Source: JAKORR01 sp964608495 (GTDB lineage: Bacteria > Armatimonadota > Zipacnadia > Zipacnadales > FEN-943). From it: a stretch of DNA of 64,000 nt. The position numbers and the translations under genes are program-made. The DNA lies in assembly GCA_964608495.1 (NCBI GenBank), contig CAZSOQ010000001.1:13154-77153 (forward strand), in the 5' to 3' direction. How positions within the stretch are numbered: position 1 is the first letter of the stretch; every line of letters begins with the position of its first letter. The notes below the pieces were generated by a model. It was not told the origin of the DNA. It saw only the letters and a list, made by a program, of their open reading frames with translations, and did no database searches. Shown in pieces: positions 26,734 to 34,542 of this stretch.

Positions 26734-28137
26734 ATGGCTGACGAGCGACCGAACATCGTGCTGTTCACGACCGACCAGCATCGCGGGGATCACATCGGGC
26801 TGTCGGGGCTGCCCGCGATCGAGACCCCCAACCTGGACAGCTTCATCAACCAGGGGGCCTACTTCCCGAGGGCCTACTCCGAGATCCCCTCGACGACGGG
26901 AGCGCGGCGGTGTCTGCTGGGCGGGCAGGGGAGCTACGACTGTGGGCTGATCGGCTATGCGGGGATCGAGTGGCATGAGCCGAATACGCTGGCGGCCGTG
27001 CTGGCGGCGGCGGGATACCACTGCATCAACGTGGGCTGGCGGAACCTGCACCCGCCACGCAAGCTGTACGGCTTTCACACCGTGATCCCCCACGACCTGA
27101 GGGAGGGCGTGGACGACTACCTGGACTGGCTGAGGGAGCAGGTAGGGCCGTACGCGGACGAGCGCGGGCACGGCTGTGACGCGAACGGGTGGCTGGCGCG
27201 GCCGTGGCACCTGGAGGAGCGCCTGCACCCGAGCGTGTGGACGACGGACGTGAGCCTGGAGCAGATAGCCAAGCGCGACCCGACCAGGCCCTTCTTCCTC
27301 TGGGTGTCCCACCTGCGTCCGCACTCGCCCTACGACCCGCCGCAGTTCTTCTGGGACCAGTACATCAACCGGGAGCTCCCCGCGATACCGATCGGCGATT
27401 GGGCCGAGGAGCACGCCATACCGCAGCCGGGCCTGGAGAGGACGGCCTGGCGGGGACGGCTCACCCCGGAGCAGAACCAGCGCATGCGCGCCGCCTACCG
27501 GGCCGTGTGTACGCACCTGGACTACGAGCTGGGCAGGCTGATGGAGCACCTGGCGCGGGACCGGCTGCTGGAGAATACGCTCATCGTCTTCACGTCGGAT
27601 CACGGCGACATGATGGGGGACCATCACCTGCACCGGAAGACCTATGCCTACGAGGGGTCGGCGAGGATCCCCTTCGCGGTGCGCTGGCCCAGGGGACTGG
27701 ACGCGCCCACGGGCGTGTGCGAGAAGGTCGTGGGGCTGCAGGACGTGATGCCCACGATCCTGGAGGTTGCGGGCGTCGAGATCCCAGACTCCGTGACGGG
27801 GAAGAGCGTGCTGGCGGCGTTGAGAGGGGAGCCGTGGCGCGAGTTCCTGCACGGCGAGCACTCGCCCTGCTACTCGGTCGAGCAGGCCATGCACTTCCTG
27901 ACAGACGGGCGGGAGAAGTACATGTGGTTCCCGGCGACTGGGCGCGAACAGCTCTTCGACCTCGTCAGGGATCCCGGGGAGCTGCACGACCTGGCGCGGG
28001 ACCCCGCGCAGGCCGGGCGAGTGGAGCTCTGGCGGCGGTGGCTGGTGGAGCTGCTGGGCAAGCGGGGGGACGGGTTCTCGGACGGCGAGAAGCTGCTGGT
28101 GCGCGAAGGGCGCTGGGGACCGGTGGCCGGGGAATAG
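26734..28137 (+). CDS. Sulfatase-fold protein with Thr at the formylglycine position
   Basis: Alkaline-phosphatase-superfamily protein of 467 residues, cytosolic by sequence (no signal peptide). PNIVLFTTDQHRGDH (6-20) gives the first metal ligands and VFTSDHGDMMGDHHLHRK the last. In sulfatases the catalytic Cys or Ser lies in C/S-x-P/A-x-R followed by xxLLTG. Here the aligned stretch is T54-T-G-A-R58-R-C-L-L-G-G, with Thr at the catalytic position. Thr is the natural nucleophile of nucleotide pyrophosphatase and phosphonoacetate hydrolase members, so this may be a phospho- or phosphonohydrolase, or an inactive sulfatase. GGAGAGG precedes the ATG at eight bases. It converges on the FmdE-like gene with only 15 bases between. 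Confidence 0.85.
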   Translation: MADERPNIVLFTTDQHRGDHIGLSGLPAIETPNLDSFINQGAYFPRAYSEIPSTTGARRCLLGGQGSYDCGLIGYAGIEWHEPNTLAAVLAAAGYHCINVGWRNLHPPRKLYGFHTVIPHDLREGVDDYLDWLREQVGPYADERGHGCDANGWLARPWHLEERLHPSVWTTDVSLEQIAKRDPTRPFFLWVSHLRPHSPYDPPQFFWDQYINRELPAIPIGDWAEEHAIPQPGLERTAWRGRLTPEQNQRMRAAYRAVCTHLDYELGRLMEHLARDRLLENTLIVFTSDHGDMMGDHHLHRKTYAYEGSARIPFAVRWPRGLDAPTGVCEKVVGLQDVMPTILEVAGVEIPDSVTGKSVLAALRGEPWREFLHGEHSPCYSVEQAMHFLTDGREKYMWFPATGREQLFDLVRDPGELHDLARDPAQAGRVELWRRWLVELLGKRGDGFSDGEKLLVREGRWGPVAGE

Positions 28138-28152
28138 GAGACGGCCGGCGGG

Positions 28153-28587
28153 TCAGTCGCGGACGCGCCACAGATCGCTCGGGGCCTGGTCCCAGGCCCA
28201 GCGGCCGGCGGCCTCCGGGCCTTCCTCGCGGGTGAGGCGCAGCAGGTGATCGAGCGCCTCGGGACAGGGTGTGAGCTCCGCGCGGCGGCCGGTGTGCAGG
28301 TTCACGGCCCGCAGGCGAAGGTCGGTGCTGGGCCGGAGGTGGAGATTGCCCTTGCCGGGGGTGCAGCCGGTGGAGAGCTGCAGGCCGTCCACGAGGCAGG
28401 ACCACGGTGGCTGGGCCGGGCACCAGGCGACCAGGGCCAGGCCGAAGTGGCTCTCGGCCGCCAGGGCCTCGAGCAGGAGCCGCCCGGCCTGGTAGCCGAG
28501 CACCGCGAAACCGCCGAGGTGGCCGTGGAAGGCGATCAGGTCCTCGAGCGAGTGCTGCCGGCCCCGGGCGTGGGGATGAGTGCGCAT
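28153..28587 (-). CDS. FmdE-like (formylmethanofuran dehydrogenase subunit E family) protein
   Basis: A 144-residue cytosolic protein of the FmdE family. The family's N-terminal FHGHLGGFAVLGYQAG (20-35) and the CLVDGLQLSTGCTPGKGNL core (64-82) with its two conserved Cys are present. The frequent C-terminal zinc ribbon is absent. Only a lone copy is here, with no other formylmethanofuran or molybdoenzyme gene, as is common for bacterial FmdE-like proteins of unknown role. GGAGG lies nine bases before the ATG. It begins 24 bases after the zinc-ribbon coiled-coil gene and is probably in its operon. Confidence 0.82.
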   Translation of the reverse strand: MRTHPHARGRQHSLEDLIAFHGHLGGFAVLGYQAGRLLLEALAAESHFGLALVAWCPAQPPWSCLVDGLQLSTGCTPGKGNLHLRPSTDLRLRAVNLHTGRRAELTPCPEALDHLLRLTREEGPEAAGRWAWDQAPSDLWRVRD

Positions 28588-28611
28588 GGGGTGCAGGCCT
28601 CCGGATCGCCG

Positions 28612-29316
28612 TCACACCAGCCAGAGGATGCGGCGGCAGCTCTCGCAGCGGATGGGCGTGGCGCTCTTGCCGATGCGGTCGGCCTGGTCGCGCGGCACGG
28701 CGGTATGGCAGGCCTGGCAGGTGTAGGCCACGACGCCCGCCACGGCCACGCCGCCGAGCCGATCGCGCAACTGGTCGTAGGTCTTGAGCAGCGAAGGGTC
28801 TAGCTGGGCGACCAGCTCAGTTCGGCGGGCGCCAAGCTCCTGGATCTCGCGCGTGAGGCGCTCGGTATCCATCTTGTAGTGGGCTTCCCTGTCCTCGGCG
28901 GTGGCCCGCAGGCGCTGGACCTGATCGGCGAGGGCCGCCACCGCCTGCTCCTCCTCCTCGACCTGGTCCATCAGACCGAGGATCTGCTCCTCGAGCTTGC
29001 CCTTCAGAGCCGTCAGCTCGGCGATCTTGCGTTCGAGAGCCGCGAGCTCCTTGGGGTCACTGACCGTGCCGCCGTAGCATCGCGAGTGCTTGTCGTTGCG
29101 CTCCTCTTCGGTGCTGGCCAGGCGCAGCTCCTTGTCGCGCAGAGTCGTGCGCGTCTGGTGAAGCTTCTCCTCGGCCTCCTTGAGGCGCTGCTCGGCATCG
29201 GCGAGCTGCGCACGGGCGGCGGTGCCGTCGTCAAGGGAGGCGAGGGCACGTTGCCTCTCGACGATGCCGGTATCTACGGTCTGAAGCTCATAGAGGAGCG
29301 CGAGGTCACTACTCAT
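28612..29316 (-). CDS. C4-type zinc ribbon coiled-coil protein (CT398/PF02591-like)
   Basis: A 234-residue cytosolic protein that is mostly a long antiparallel coiled coil (about 10-180, heptads rich in Leu, Glu, Arg, Lys). The hinge CYGGTVSDPKELAALERKI (80-98) is a hallmark of this family. A C4 zinc ribbon closes it: C200/C203 (CQAC) and C224/C227 (CESC). Relatives are widespread and are thought to bind nucleic acid or nucleotide-metabolism partners; the function is not settled. The FmdE-like gene follows at 24 bases. Confidence 0.88.
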   Translation of the reverse strand: MSSDLALLYELQTVDTGIVERQRALASLDDGTAARAQLADAEQRLKEAEEKLHQTRTTLRDKELRLASTEEERNDKHSRCYGGTVSDPKELAALERKIAELTALKGKLEEQILGLMDQVEEEEQAVAALADQVQRLRATAEDREAHYKMDTERLTREIQELGARRTELVAQLDPSLLKTYDQLRDRLGGVAVAGVVAYTCQACHTAVPRDQADRIGKSATPIRCESCRRILWLV

Positions 29317-29359
29317 TCCCGTGGCCCCCTCAGGACGTGCAAGGTGAAGGAGTTGTTTC

Positions 29360-29372
29360 GGCGCAAAGCGCC
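29360..29372. repeat. Short stem-loop GGCGC-AAA-GCGCC
   Basis: A perfect 5-base stem with an AAA loop in the 130-base gap between the PfkB kinase and zinc-ribbon genes. The same GGCGCAAAG core recurs in the tandem repeat at 34458-34527. It might mark the leader of the zinc-ribbon transcript. Confidence 0.35.
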
Positions 29373-29446
29373 CCGGTCCTGCGCAGGTCTGCCGGGACGA
29401 CGGGGCAGTCGCGGGGTGCGCGGAGGCGGGTCTGTGTCGGGCCGAG

Positions 29447-30391
29447 CTACCAGTAGCCGGGCTCGCGCTCGCGGAGCCATTCGAGAGTGTGGTCGAGGGA
29501 CTGGGTCCCGGCGGTCGCGCCGACGCCGGTCACGCAGAGCGCGCCGGCGGCGTTGGCGAACTTGGCGCACTTCTCGAGCGGCCAGCCCTCGATGTAGCCC
29601 CTGAGGAAACCGGCCACGAAGGCGTCGCCGGAACCGGTGCCGTCCACCGCCTCGACGGGGTAGATGGGGAGGCGGTACTCCTCGCCCTCGGCGGAGAGCA
29701 GGTAGGAGCCGTCCTCGCCCATCTTGAGCACGACGATCTCGATGCCGTACTCGAGCAGGGCCTCGGCCACGCGGCGCGGGTCTTGCTCGCCGGTGAGCTC
29801 CTGGGCCTCGGGCAGGCTGGGGAGGAAGAGGTCGGCCTGGCGGACGCAGGGCTCGAGGACCTCCATCCACCTGCCGGTGGCGTCCCAGACGACGTCGAGG
29901 GCAGTGGTGACGCCGGCGGCGCGGGCCTGGGCCATGACCGAGGCGGCGGGCTGGCCGTCGAAGCCGGGCATGACGAGCGCGCCGGCGAAGAGGTAGACGC
30001 GGGCCTGCTTGATGACCTGGAGGTCCAGGTCCTCGGGGCGGAGCTTGGTGTTGGCGCCCGTGTAGTGGATGAAGGACCGCTCGCCCGCGTCGTCAATCAT
30101 GACCATCGTGGCGGAGGTTCCGGCCTCCGAGGAGCGGGCGACGCGGGTCTGCAGGCCATAGGACTCGAGGGTGGCGATGACGAAATCGCCGAAGACGTCC
30201 TCGCCGACCTTGCCCATCACCATGGCGTTGGCGCCGAGCTTGGCCAGGTGGATGCCGACGTTCGAGGCACAGCCGCCGATGCTGATGCCGATGCCGTCCA
30301 CCAGGGAAAGGCGGCCCCACTCGGGCCACTCGTTGACAGGCTTGGCCCAGACGTCGGCCACGAGGATGCCGGTACACACGATGTCTGCCAT
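29447..30391 (-). CDS. PfkB-family carbohydrate kinase
   Basis: ATP-dependent kinase of the ribokinase family, 314 residues, the normal length. GISIGGCASNVGIHLAKLG (35-53) is the first PfkB signature, GKVGEDVFGDF the following loop, and AVDGTGSGDAFVAGFL (about 248-263) the second signature with the anion hole and catalytic Asp. The sugar cannot be assigned; fructose, ketogluconate or nucleoside are all possible. It is divergent from the polysaccharide-deacetylase-like gene with 89 bases between. It would fit phosphorylation of sugars freed by the local hydrolases (inference). Confidence 0.93.
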   Translation of the reverse strand: MADIVCTGILVADVWAKPVNEWPEWGRLSLVDGIGISIGGCASNVGIHLAKLGANAMVMGKVGEDVFGDFVIATLESYGLQTRVARSSEAGTSATMVMIDDAGERSFIHYTGANTKLRPEDLDLQVIKQARVYLFAGALVMPGFDGQPAASVMAQARAAGVTTALDVVWDATGRWMEVLEPCVRQADLFLPSLPEAQELTGEQDPRRVAEALLEYGIEIVVLKMGEDGSYLLSAEGEEYRLPIYPVEAVDGTGSGDAFVAGFLRGYIEGWPLEKCAKFANAAGALCVTGVGATAGTQSLDHTLEWLREREPGYW

Positions 30392-30480
30392 TGTCTCGTC
30401 ACCCTGGCTTGGGGAGGATAGGAAGGACTTCGCCGGGGCGAGGCCGTGTCCTGCGGCGCCCGGGCGCGGGAGGGAAGCCG

Positions 30481-32190
30481 ATGCTGGCCGTTAGGCCCGC
30501 GACAGCCCAGCCGGAGCCGGAGACCCAGGGCTTCTGGGACGTGTACGGCGCCGGACAGATGGCGGAGAGGCTGGGCCGGGGCGAGGGACTGGTGCTGGAC
30601 TGGGCCGAGGAGGCGATGCGGTGGGCGCCCGGGGACACGTCGCCGGCTGAGCCCTCGGCGCGGCCGGTCTCCCTGCGGGTACAGGCGATCAGGGACCTGG
30701 TCGGTGCCCCCTGGCTGGCCGGGGCTGTGCCGCCGGAGCCGCTCGTGGTGATGGGCGAGATCGGGGCCCTGGAGGGCGAGCCGGTCCTCGTGGGGACGGA
30801 CGAGACGGGCCGGCGCGTGACGCTGGCTGCGCAGTGTGACGGGGGCCGGCGCGTGGGCTTTGCGTGGCCCCTGTTCGCGCAGGTGGGTCTGATGCTGTCG
30901 CGCTTCTCCTGGGCGGGAACCCCGGGCTTCAGTGGCTTCGTGCGCCGTGTGGATGACCTCTGGGACGACTGCCTGGCCGCTCTGTGCGGGGGACGGCCGC
31001 TCGTGGACGAGCTGGCCGACCTGCTCGGCGCTCTGGCGGGGGCCGTGGCGGAGGCCGGTGGGGCGCGGCTGGCGCGAGTGTGGCCCTGCCCGCTGGACGG
31101 CGACGGCCAGCCCTATGCGGGCGTGCTCGTCGGGTCGCACGACGTGGACGCCGTGTACGCCGACGCGCGCTGGAGGGAGAGGAGCTACGACGAGCAGGCG
31201 GGCAACGAGTGGTTCAACTTCCCACGCTGGATGGAGCTGGAGCGGGAGTTGGGCCTGCGCTCGGCCTTCTACCTGCAGACGCCCACGGGCAGGGAGTACG
31301 AGCACGGGCCCGGGTATGACCTGCGCGACCCGGCCGTGCTCGAGGCGGCGAGGCGGCTGCACGAGGGGGGCTGGGAGATCGGCCCGCACCTGATGGACGC
31401 CGACCCCGCGGACCTGGTCGAGCAGGTGCGGCTCTTTGCGGCGCTGACGGGCGTGCGGCCGCCCGGGACCCGTAGCCACTACCTCGCGCACCGCTGGGAC
31501 AGCCTGGACGCCAAGGCCGCGGCCGGGCTGATCTACGACAGCACCTGGTACCCGGAGCAGACCCGGGTCGGGTTCCTGTGCGGGACCGTGCTGCCCTTCA
31601 GGCCTGTGAGCACGAAGTCGGGCGAGGCCCTGCCGCTGGTGGAGCTGAGCAGCGTGGTCGAGGACGGCGTCGTAACGGGAGTGTACGGCGAGGGCACCGC
31701 CCGCGACATTGCCGGGGCCGTGGAGGAGGGAGCGGCAGCGGTGCGGGCCGCGGCCGCTCGGGGCGGCTGCATCGTCCTGAACTGGCACCAGCGGACCTTC
31801 GCGCTCATGGACCGCTACTCGGGGGCTCCGGCGGACTGGACCCCCGCGTACCGCGGGGTAGCTGAGGTCGCTGAGGCGGCGGTGCCGAGACTGTGGAAGG
31901 CGACGCCTGGCGAGGTGGCGCGCTGGTGGCTGGCGCGGGCGGGCGCGAGGGTCCGATGGCGCGAGGGGGAGCTGGAGTTGACGAACGAGGGGCCGGCGGG
32001 GTGGCGCGGCGCCCTACTGGTAGGCGCGGGCGCGCTCGCGCCTGGTGAGGCGGAAGGGGCGGGCGCCGTGCGTCACGGCACGGGCTGGCTGGTGCCGGTG
32101 CAGGTCGAGGCGGGCGAGCGGACGATGGCGCTCCGAGGCGGTGGCTGTCAGGAGCCGGGGCGCTTGGGCCGCAGGTACACCACCCAGTAG
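30481..32190 (+). CDS. Polysaccharide deacetylase-like (NodB-fold) protein
   Basis: A 569-residue protein with a partial carbohydrate-esterase 4-like barrel. GSHDVDAVY (218-226) supplies a metal-site Asp pair, RSAFYLQT (260-267) is a typical strand, and GWEIGPHLMDA (297-307) and TRSHYL (330-335) supply further His. The first 200 residues and a C-terminal 100-residue beta domain (RWREGELELTNEGP) are not recognised. No signal peptide is seen. The ATG at 30481 has GGAGGGAAG before it. Its last 43 bases overlap the end of the convergent FocA/NirC gene. It may deacetylate or be a hydrolase-like relative. Confidence 0.75.
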   Translation: MLAVRPATAQPEPETQGFWDVYGAGQMAERLGRGEGLVLDWAEEAMRWAPGDTSPAEPSARPVSLRVQAIRDLVGAPWLAGAVPPEPLVVMGEIGALEGEPVLVGTDETGRRVTLAAQCDGGRRVGFAWPLFAQVGLMLSRFSWAGTPGFSGFVRRVDDLWDDCLAALCGGRPLVDELADLLGALAGAVAEAGGARLARVWPCPLDGDGQPYAGVLVGSHDVDAVYADARWRERSYDEQAGNEWFNFPRWMELERELGLRSAFYLQTPTGREYEHGPGYDLRDPAVLEAARRLHEGGWEIGPHLMDADPADLVEQVRLFAALTGVRPPGTRSHYLAHRWDSLDAKAAAGLIYDSTWYPEQTRVGFLCGTVLPFRPVSTKSGEALPLVELSSVVEDGVVTGVYGEGTARDIAGAVEEGAAAVRAAAARGGCIVLNWHQRTFALMDRYSGAPADWTPAYRGVAEVAEAAVPRLWKATPGEVARWWLARAGARVRWREGELELTNEGPAGWRGALLVGAGALAPGEAEGAGAVRHGTGWLVPVQVEAGERTMALRGGGCQEPGRLGRRYTTQ

Positions 32191-33026
32191 AAGGCGCCCA
32201 CGAGGACGGAGCCCCCGAAGATATTGCCCAGGGTGACCGGGACGAGATTGCGCACGAGGAAGGCGGACCAGGTGAGGTCGGCGTAGTCGAGCGGGGTCTT
32301 GCCGATGAGGTCCCAGAAGGGCTGAGGGGCCGCCGACTTGATGACGAGGGCGATTGGGATGAAGTACATGTTGGCGACGCTGTGCTCGAAGCCCGCAGCC
32401 ACGAAGGCGGCGATGGGGGGGATGACCGCGAGGATCCGGTCCACGGTGGTGCGCGCGCTGTAGGTCATCCAGACGGCGAGGCAGACGAGGGCGTTGCACA
32501 GGGCGCCGAGGGCGAGGGCCTGGACGAAGTCCAGCCGCACTTTGGCCAGTCCGATGTTGAGGGCGGTCTGGCCCACGCCGCCGTCGGCCATCTGGTAGTG
32601 GCCGCCGAGGACGACGAGGAGGACCGTGGCGAGCGAGCCGGCGAAGTTGCCGGCGTAGACGATGGCCCAGTTGCGCAGGAGCTGCCAGGTGGAGACGCGA
32701 CCGCCGGCCCAGGCCATGACGATGAGGTTGTTGCCGGTGAACAGCTCGGCGCCGGCGACGACGACGAGGATCAGGCCGACGGTGAAGACGAGGCCGCCGA
32801 GGAGTCTGGAGACGCCCCAGGGCACGGCCGCGCCGCCGGTCCAGACGACGGTGGCGAAGACCGCGCCGAGGGCGATGAAGGCCCCGGCGAGGACGGCCAG
32901 CACGGCCGTGCTCCAGAAGTCGAGGTGGCCCTTGGCGACCCCGATGTCCTCGGCCCTGCGGGCCATCTCGGGCGGCAGGAGAGCATCGAAGCCCTTGGCG
33001 TTGGGCTGGTCGGGCGGCTTTGCCAT
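32148..33026 (-). CDS. Formate/nitrite transporter family (FocA/NirC) channel
   Basis: A pentameric-type inner-membrane channel for small monovalent anions (formate, nitrite or hydrosulfide), 292 residues with about six membrane helices. AELFTGNN (FNT signature 1) follows the third helix, and NALVCLAVWM plus GFEHSVANMYFIPIAL are the second signature region. The ATG at 33026 follows AGGGAGA; an earlier ATG at 33074 lacks one. No formate lyase or nitrite reductase lies nearby, so the substrate is not indicated. It overlaps the convergent upstream gene by 43 bases. Confidence 0.93.
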   Translation of the reverse strand: MAKPPDQPNAKGFDALLPPEMARRAEDIGVAKGHLDFWSTAVLAVLAGAFIALGAVFATVVWTGGAAVPWGVSRLLGGLVFTVGLILVVVAGAELFTGNNLIVMAWAGGRVSTWQLLRNWAIVYAGNFAGSLATVLLVVLGGHYQMADGGVGQTALNIGLAKVRLDFVQALALGALCNALVCLAVWMTYSARTTVDRILAVIPPIAAFVAAGFEHSVANMYFIPIALVIKSAAPQPFWDLIGKTPLDYADLTWSAFLVRNLVPVTLGNIFGGSVLVGAFYWVVYLRPKRPGS

Positions 33027-33238
33027 GCCTGCGGTCTCCCTGGCCCCCGGCGCGGCGGCGGGGCCCATGGTCACCGTCGCGGGCGAGCCCGCTTCATCGC
33101 GGAGCGCGCGTGGCGGCGAGGTGAATTCGCCGGCTTCGGGCCTGCGACCTGCCTGCCCCGGCCGTGGGGGCCCGGGGCGATGCGCTGGTTTGCGGCGGTT
33201 GCGGGCAAGGGTATGCCCGGCGCAAGGGAGGCGAGGAC

Positions 33239-33979
33239 ATGGGTGAACAACCGCTGGCCGAGGATGTCTGGGGGCAATGGCTGAGGGACTGCTACGAGAG
33301 CGGGCCGGTGCCCATCACGATCCGGCGTGATGACGGGCATTGCGACACGGCCTGCTTTGCCGGGGCGTACCTCGCCGCGCCGCCCGAGGTCGAGGAGGAG
33401 TTGCTGGGGCGCCTGTCCGGGCGCGTGCTGGACGTGGGCTGCGGGCCGGGGCGTCACCTGCTGTGGCTGCAGCAGCACGGCGTGGAAGCGGTGGGCATTG
33501 ATGTCTCGCCGGGCGCTGTCGAGGTGGCCAGGGCCCGCGGCTGCAGAGACGTGCGCCTCATGGACGTCCACGAGCTGGGGTTCCCGGAAGACAGCTTTGA
33601 TGGCGTCGTCATCCTGGGCGGCAACCTGAACCTGGGCGGCACGGCGGAAGGCCTGGCCCGGATGCTCGGAGGCCTGCAGAGGGTGGTGCGCCCGGGTGGC
33701 CTTCTCATCGGGCAGGGGCGCGACCCCCTCATCACGAGCAATCCCGCCCACCTGGCCTACCACGAGGTCAACCGCCGAGCGGGCCGGCCGCCGGGGCAGG
33801 CGCGCGTGCGCGTGGAGTACAGGGGAGCCGCCAGCGAGTGGTTCTGGCTACTGCTCCCGGAGAGGGACCGACTGGCCGGGGTCCTGGAGGCGACGGGCTG
33901 GGAGGGCCTGGAGTGGCACGGCGAGCCGGACGCGGCCGGTTACTATGTCGTCGCGCGATGCCGAGCGAAGAGGGGCTGA
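33239..33979 (+). CDS. Class I SAM-dependent methyltransferase
   Basis: A 246-residue cytosolic methyltransferase. Motif I is VLDVGCGPGRHLLWL (63-77); motif II GVEAVGIDVSPGAVEVAR follows with the acidic residue that binds the ribose; FPEDSFDGVVILGGNLNLGG is motif IV. The substrate is unknown. The ATG at 33239 has GGGAGGCGAGG upstream. The frame runs further upstream through CGGCGQGY, which resembles half a zinc ribbon; an upstream start at 33164 is possible but has a poorer ribosome site. Confidence 0.87.
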   Translation: MGEQPLAEDVWGQWLRDCYESGPVPITIRRDDGHCDTACFAGAYLAAPPEVEEELLGRLSGRVLDVGCGPGRHLLWLQQHGVEAVGIDVSPGAVEVARARGCRDVRLMDVHELGFPEDSFDGVVILGGNLNLGGTAEGLARMLGGLQRVVRPGGLLIGQGRDPLITSNPAHLAYHEVNRRAGRPPGQARVRVEYRGAASEWFWLLLPERDRLAGVLEATGWEGLEWHGEPDAAGYYVVARCRAKRG

Positions 33980-34033
33980 GGGACCAGGCGGCTGGTCGCC
34001 GGGAAGTGGCCGCGACGGCTGACCGGCGCCCGG

Positions 34034-34366
34034 CTAGTCGCGGAAGCAGGCCACCCGACCCTTGCCGTCCTCGGTCCAGTGGTTGCTGATGCACGCGCAG
34101 CAGAAGCCCCGCCGGGTGCAGGCGTCGTAGGAGCAGACGCACTCGGCGGCGTTGGGCTGGACGTTCGGGCAGGGCACACGGTCAGGAAGGTCCACCGTCT
34201 CGGCGGGGCGCTTGGCGCCTTGCTGGCAGGCCGTGAAGGGCCAGGTGGCGTTGCCTCGATGGTTGGCGACGCACAGACAGCAGACGGCCCAATTGGGGCA
34301 GCTCTTCTCCGTGCAGGGGCAGAGCTGGACGTTGATCTCGCGGTTTGGGCATTCGAGCTGAGCCAA
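34034..34366 (-). CDS. Duplicated cysteine-cluster protein (DUF6485-like), TTG start
   Basis: A 110-residue protein made of two 42-residue repeats exactly 60 residues apart (6-47 and 66-107). Each has the pattern CPN-x7-C-x-C-x4-C-x5-CC-x-C-x2-NH-x10-C, so eight Cys and one His per repeat. This is clearly a metal or Fe-S cluster site and resembles small single-copy proteins of the DUF6485 type. The start is taken as TTG 34366, because AGGAGG lies eight bases upstream and the first repeat begins at residue 6; no in-frame ATG fits as well. No function is known. It is downstream of a tandem repeat cluster and ends facing the methyltransferase gene. Confidence 0.75.
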   Translation of the reverse strand: MAQLECPNREINVQLCPCTEKSCPNWAVCCLCVANHRGNATWPFTACQQGAKRPAETVDLPDRVPCPNVQPNAAECVCSYDACTRRGFCCACISNHWTEDGKGRVACFRD

Positions 34367-34457
34367 GAACGGCACCTCCTGTGAGCTGGCGGCAAGACAG
34401 CGCGAAGCGCGACCCACCGGCCCGGACTCTCAGGCCGAGGATGCTGCAGCAGAACCC

Positions 34458-34527
34458 GCCGTGGCGCAAAGGGCGCGCCGGGGCCGTGGCGCAAAGGGCG
34501 CGCCGGGGCCGTGGCGCAAAGGGCGCG
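34458..34527. repeat. 25-base tandem repeat, 2.8 copies
   Basis: The unit begins GCCGTGGCGCAAAGGG and ends CGCGCCGGG. Copy 1 is 34458-34482, copy 2 34483-34507 (identical) and copy 3 34508-34527 (20 bases). Each unit contains GGCGC and GCGCC arms, so it can fold. It lies in the 176-base gap between the Cys-cluster gene and the DUF4091 gene, just past the latter's stop, and could act as a tandem terminator or a recombination-prone repeat. Confidence 0.8.
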
Positions 34528-34542
34528 GCCGGCGATGACCGG

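Noticed and set aside
34458..34527. Start of a CRISPR array
   Set aside because: The repeats are contiguous with no spacers, and no cas gene is present.
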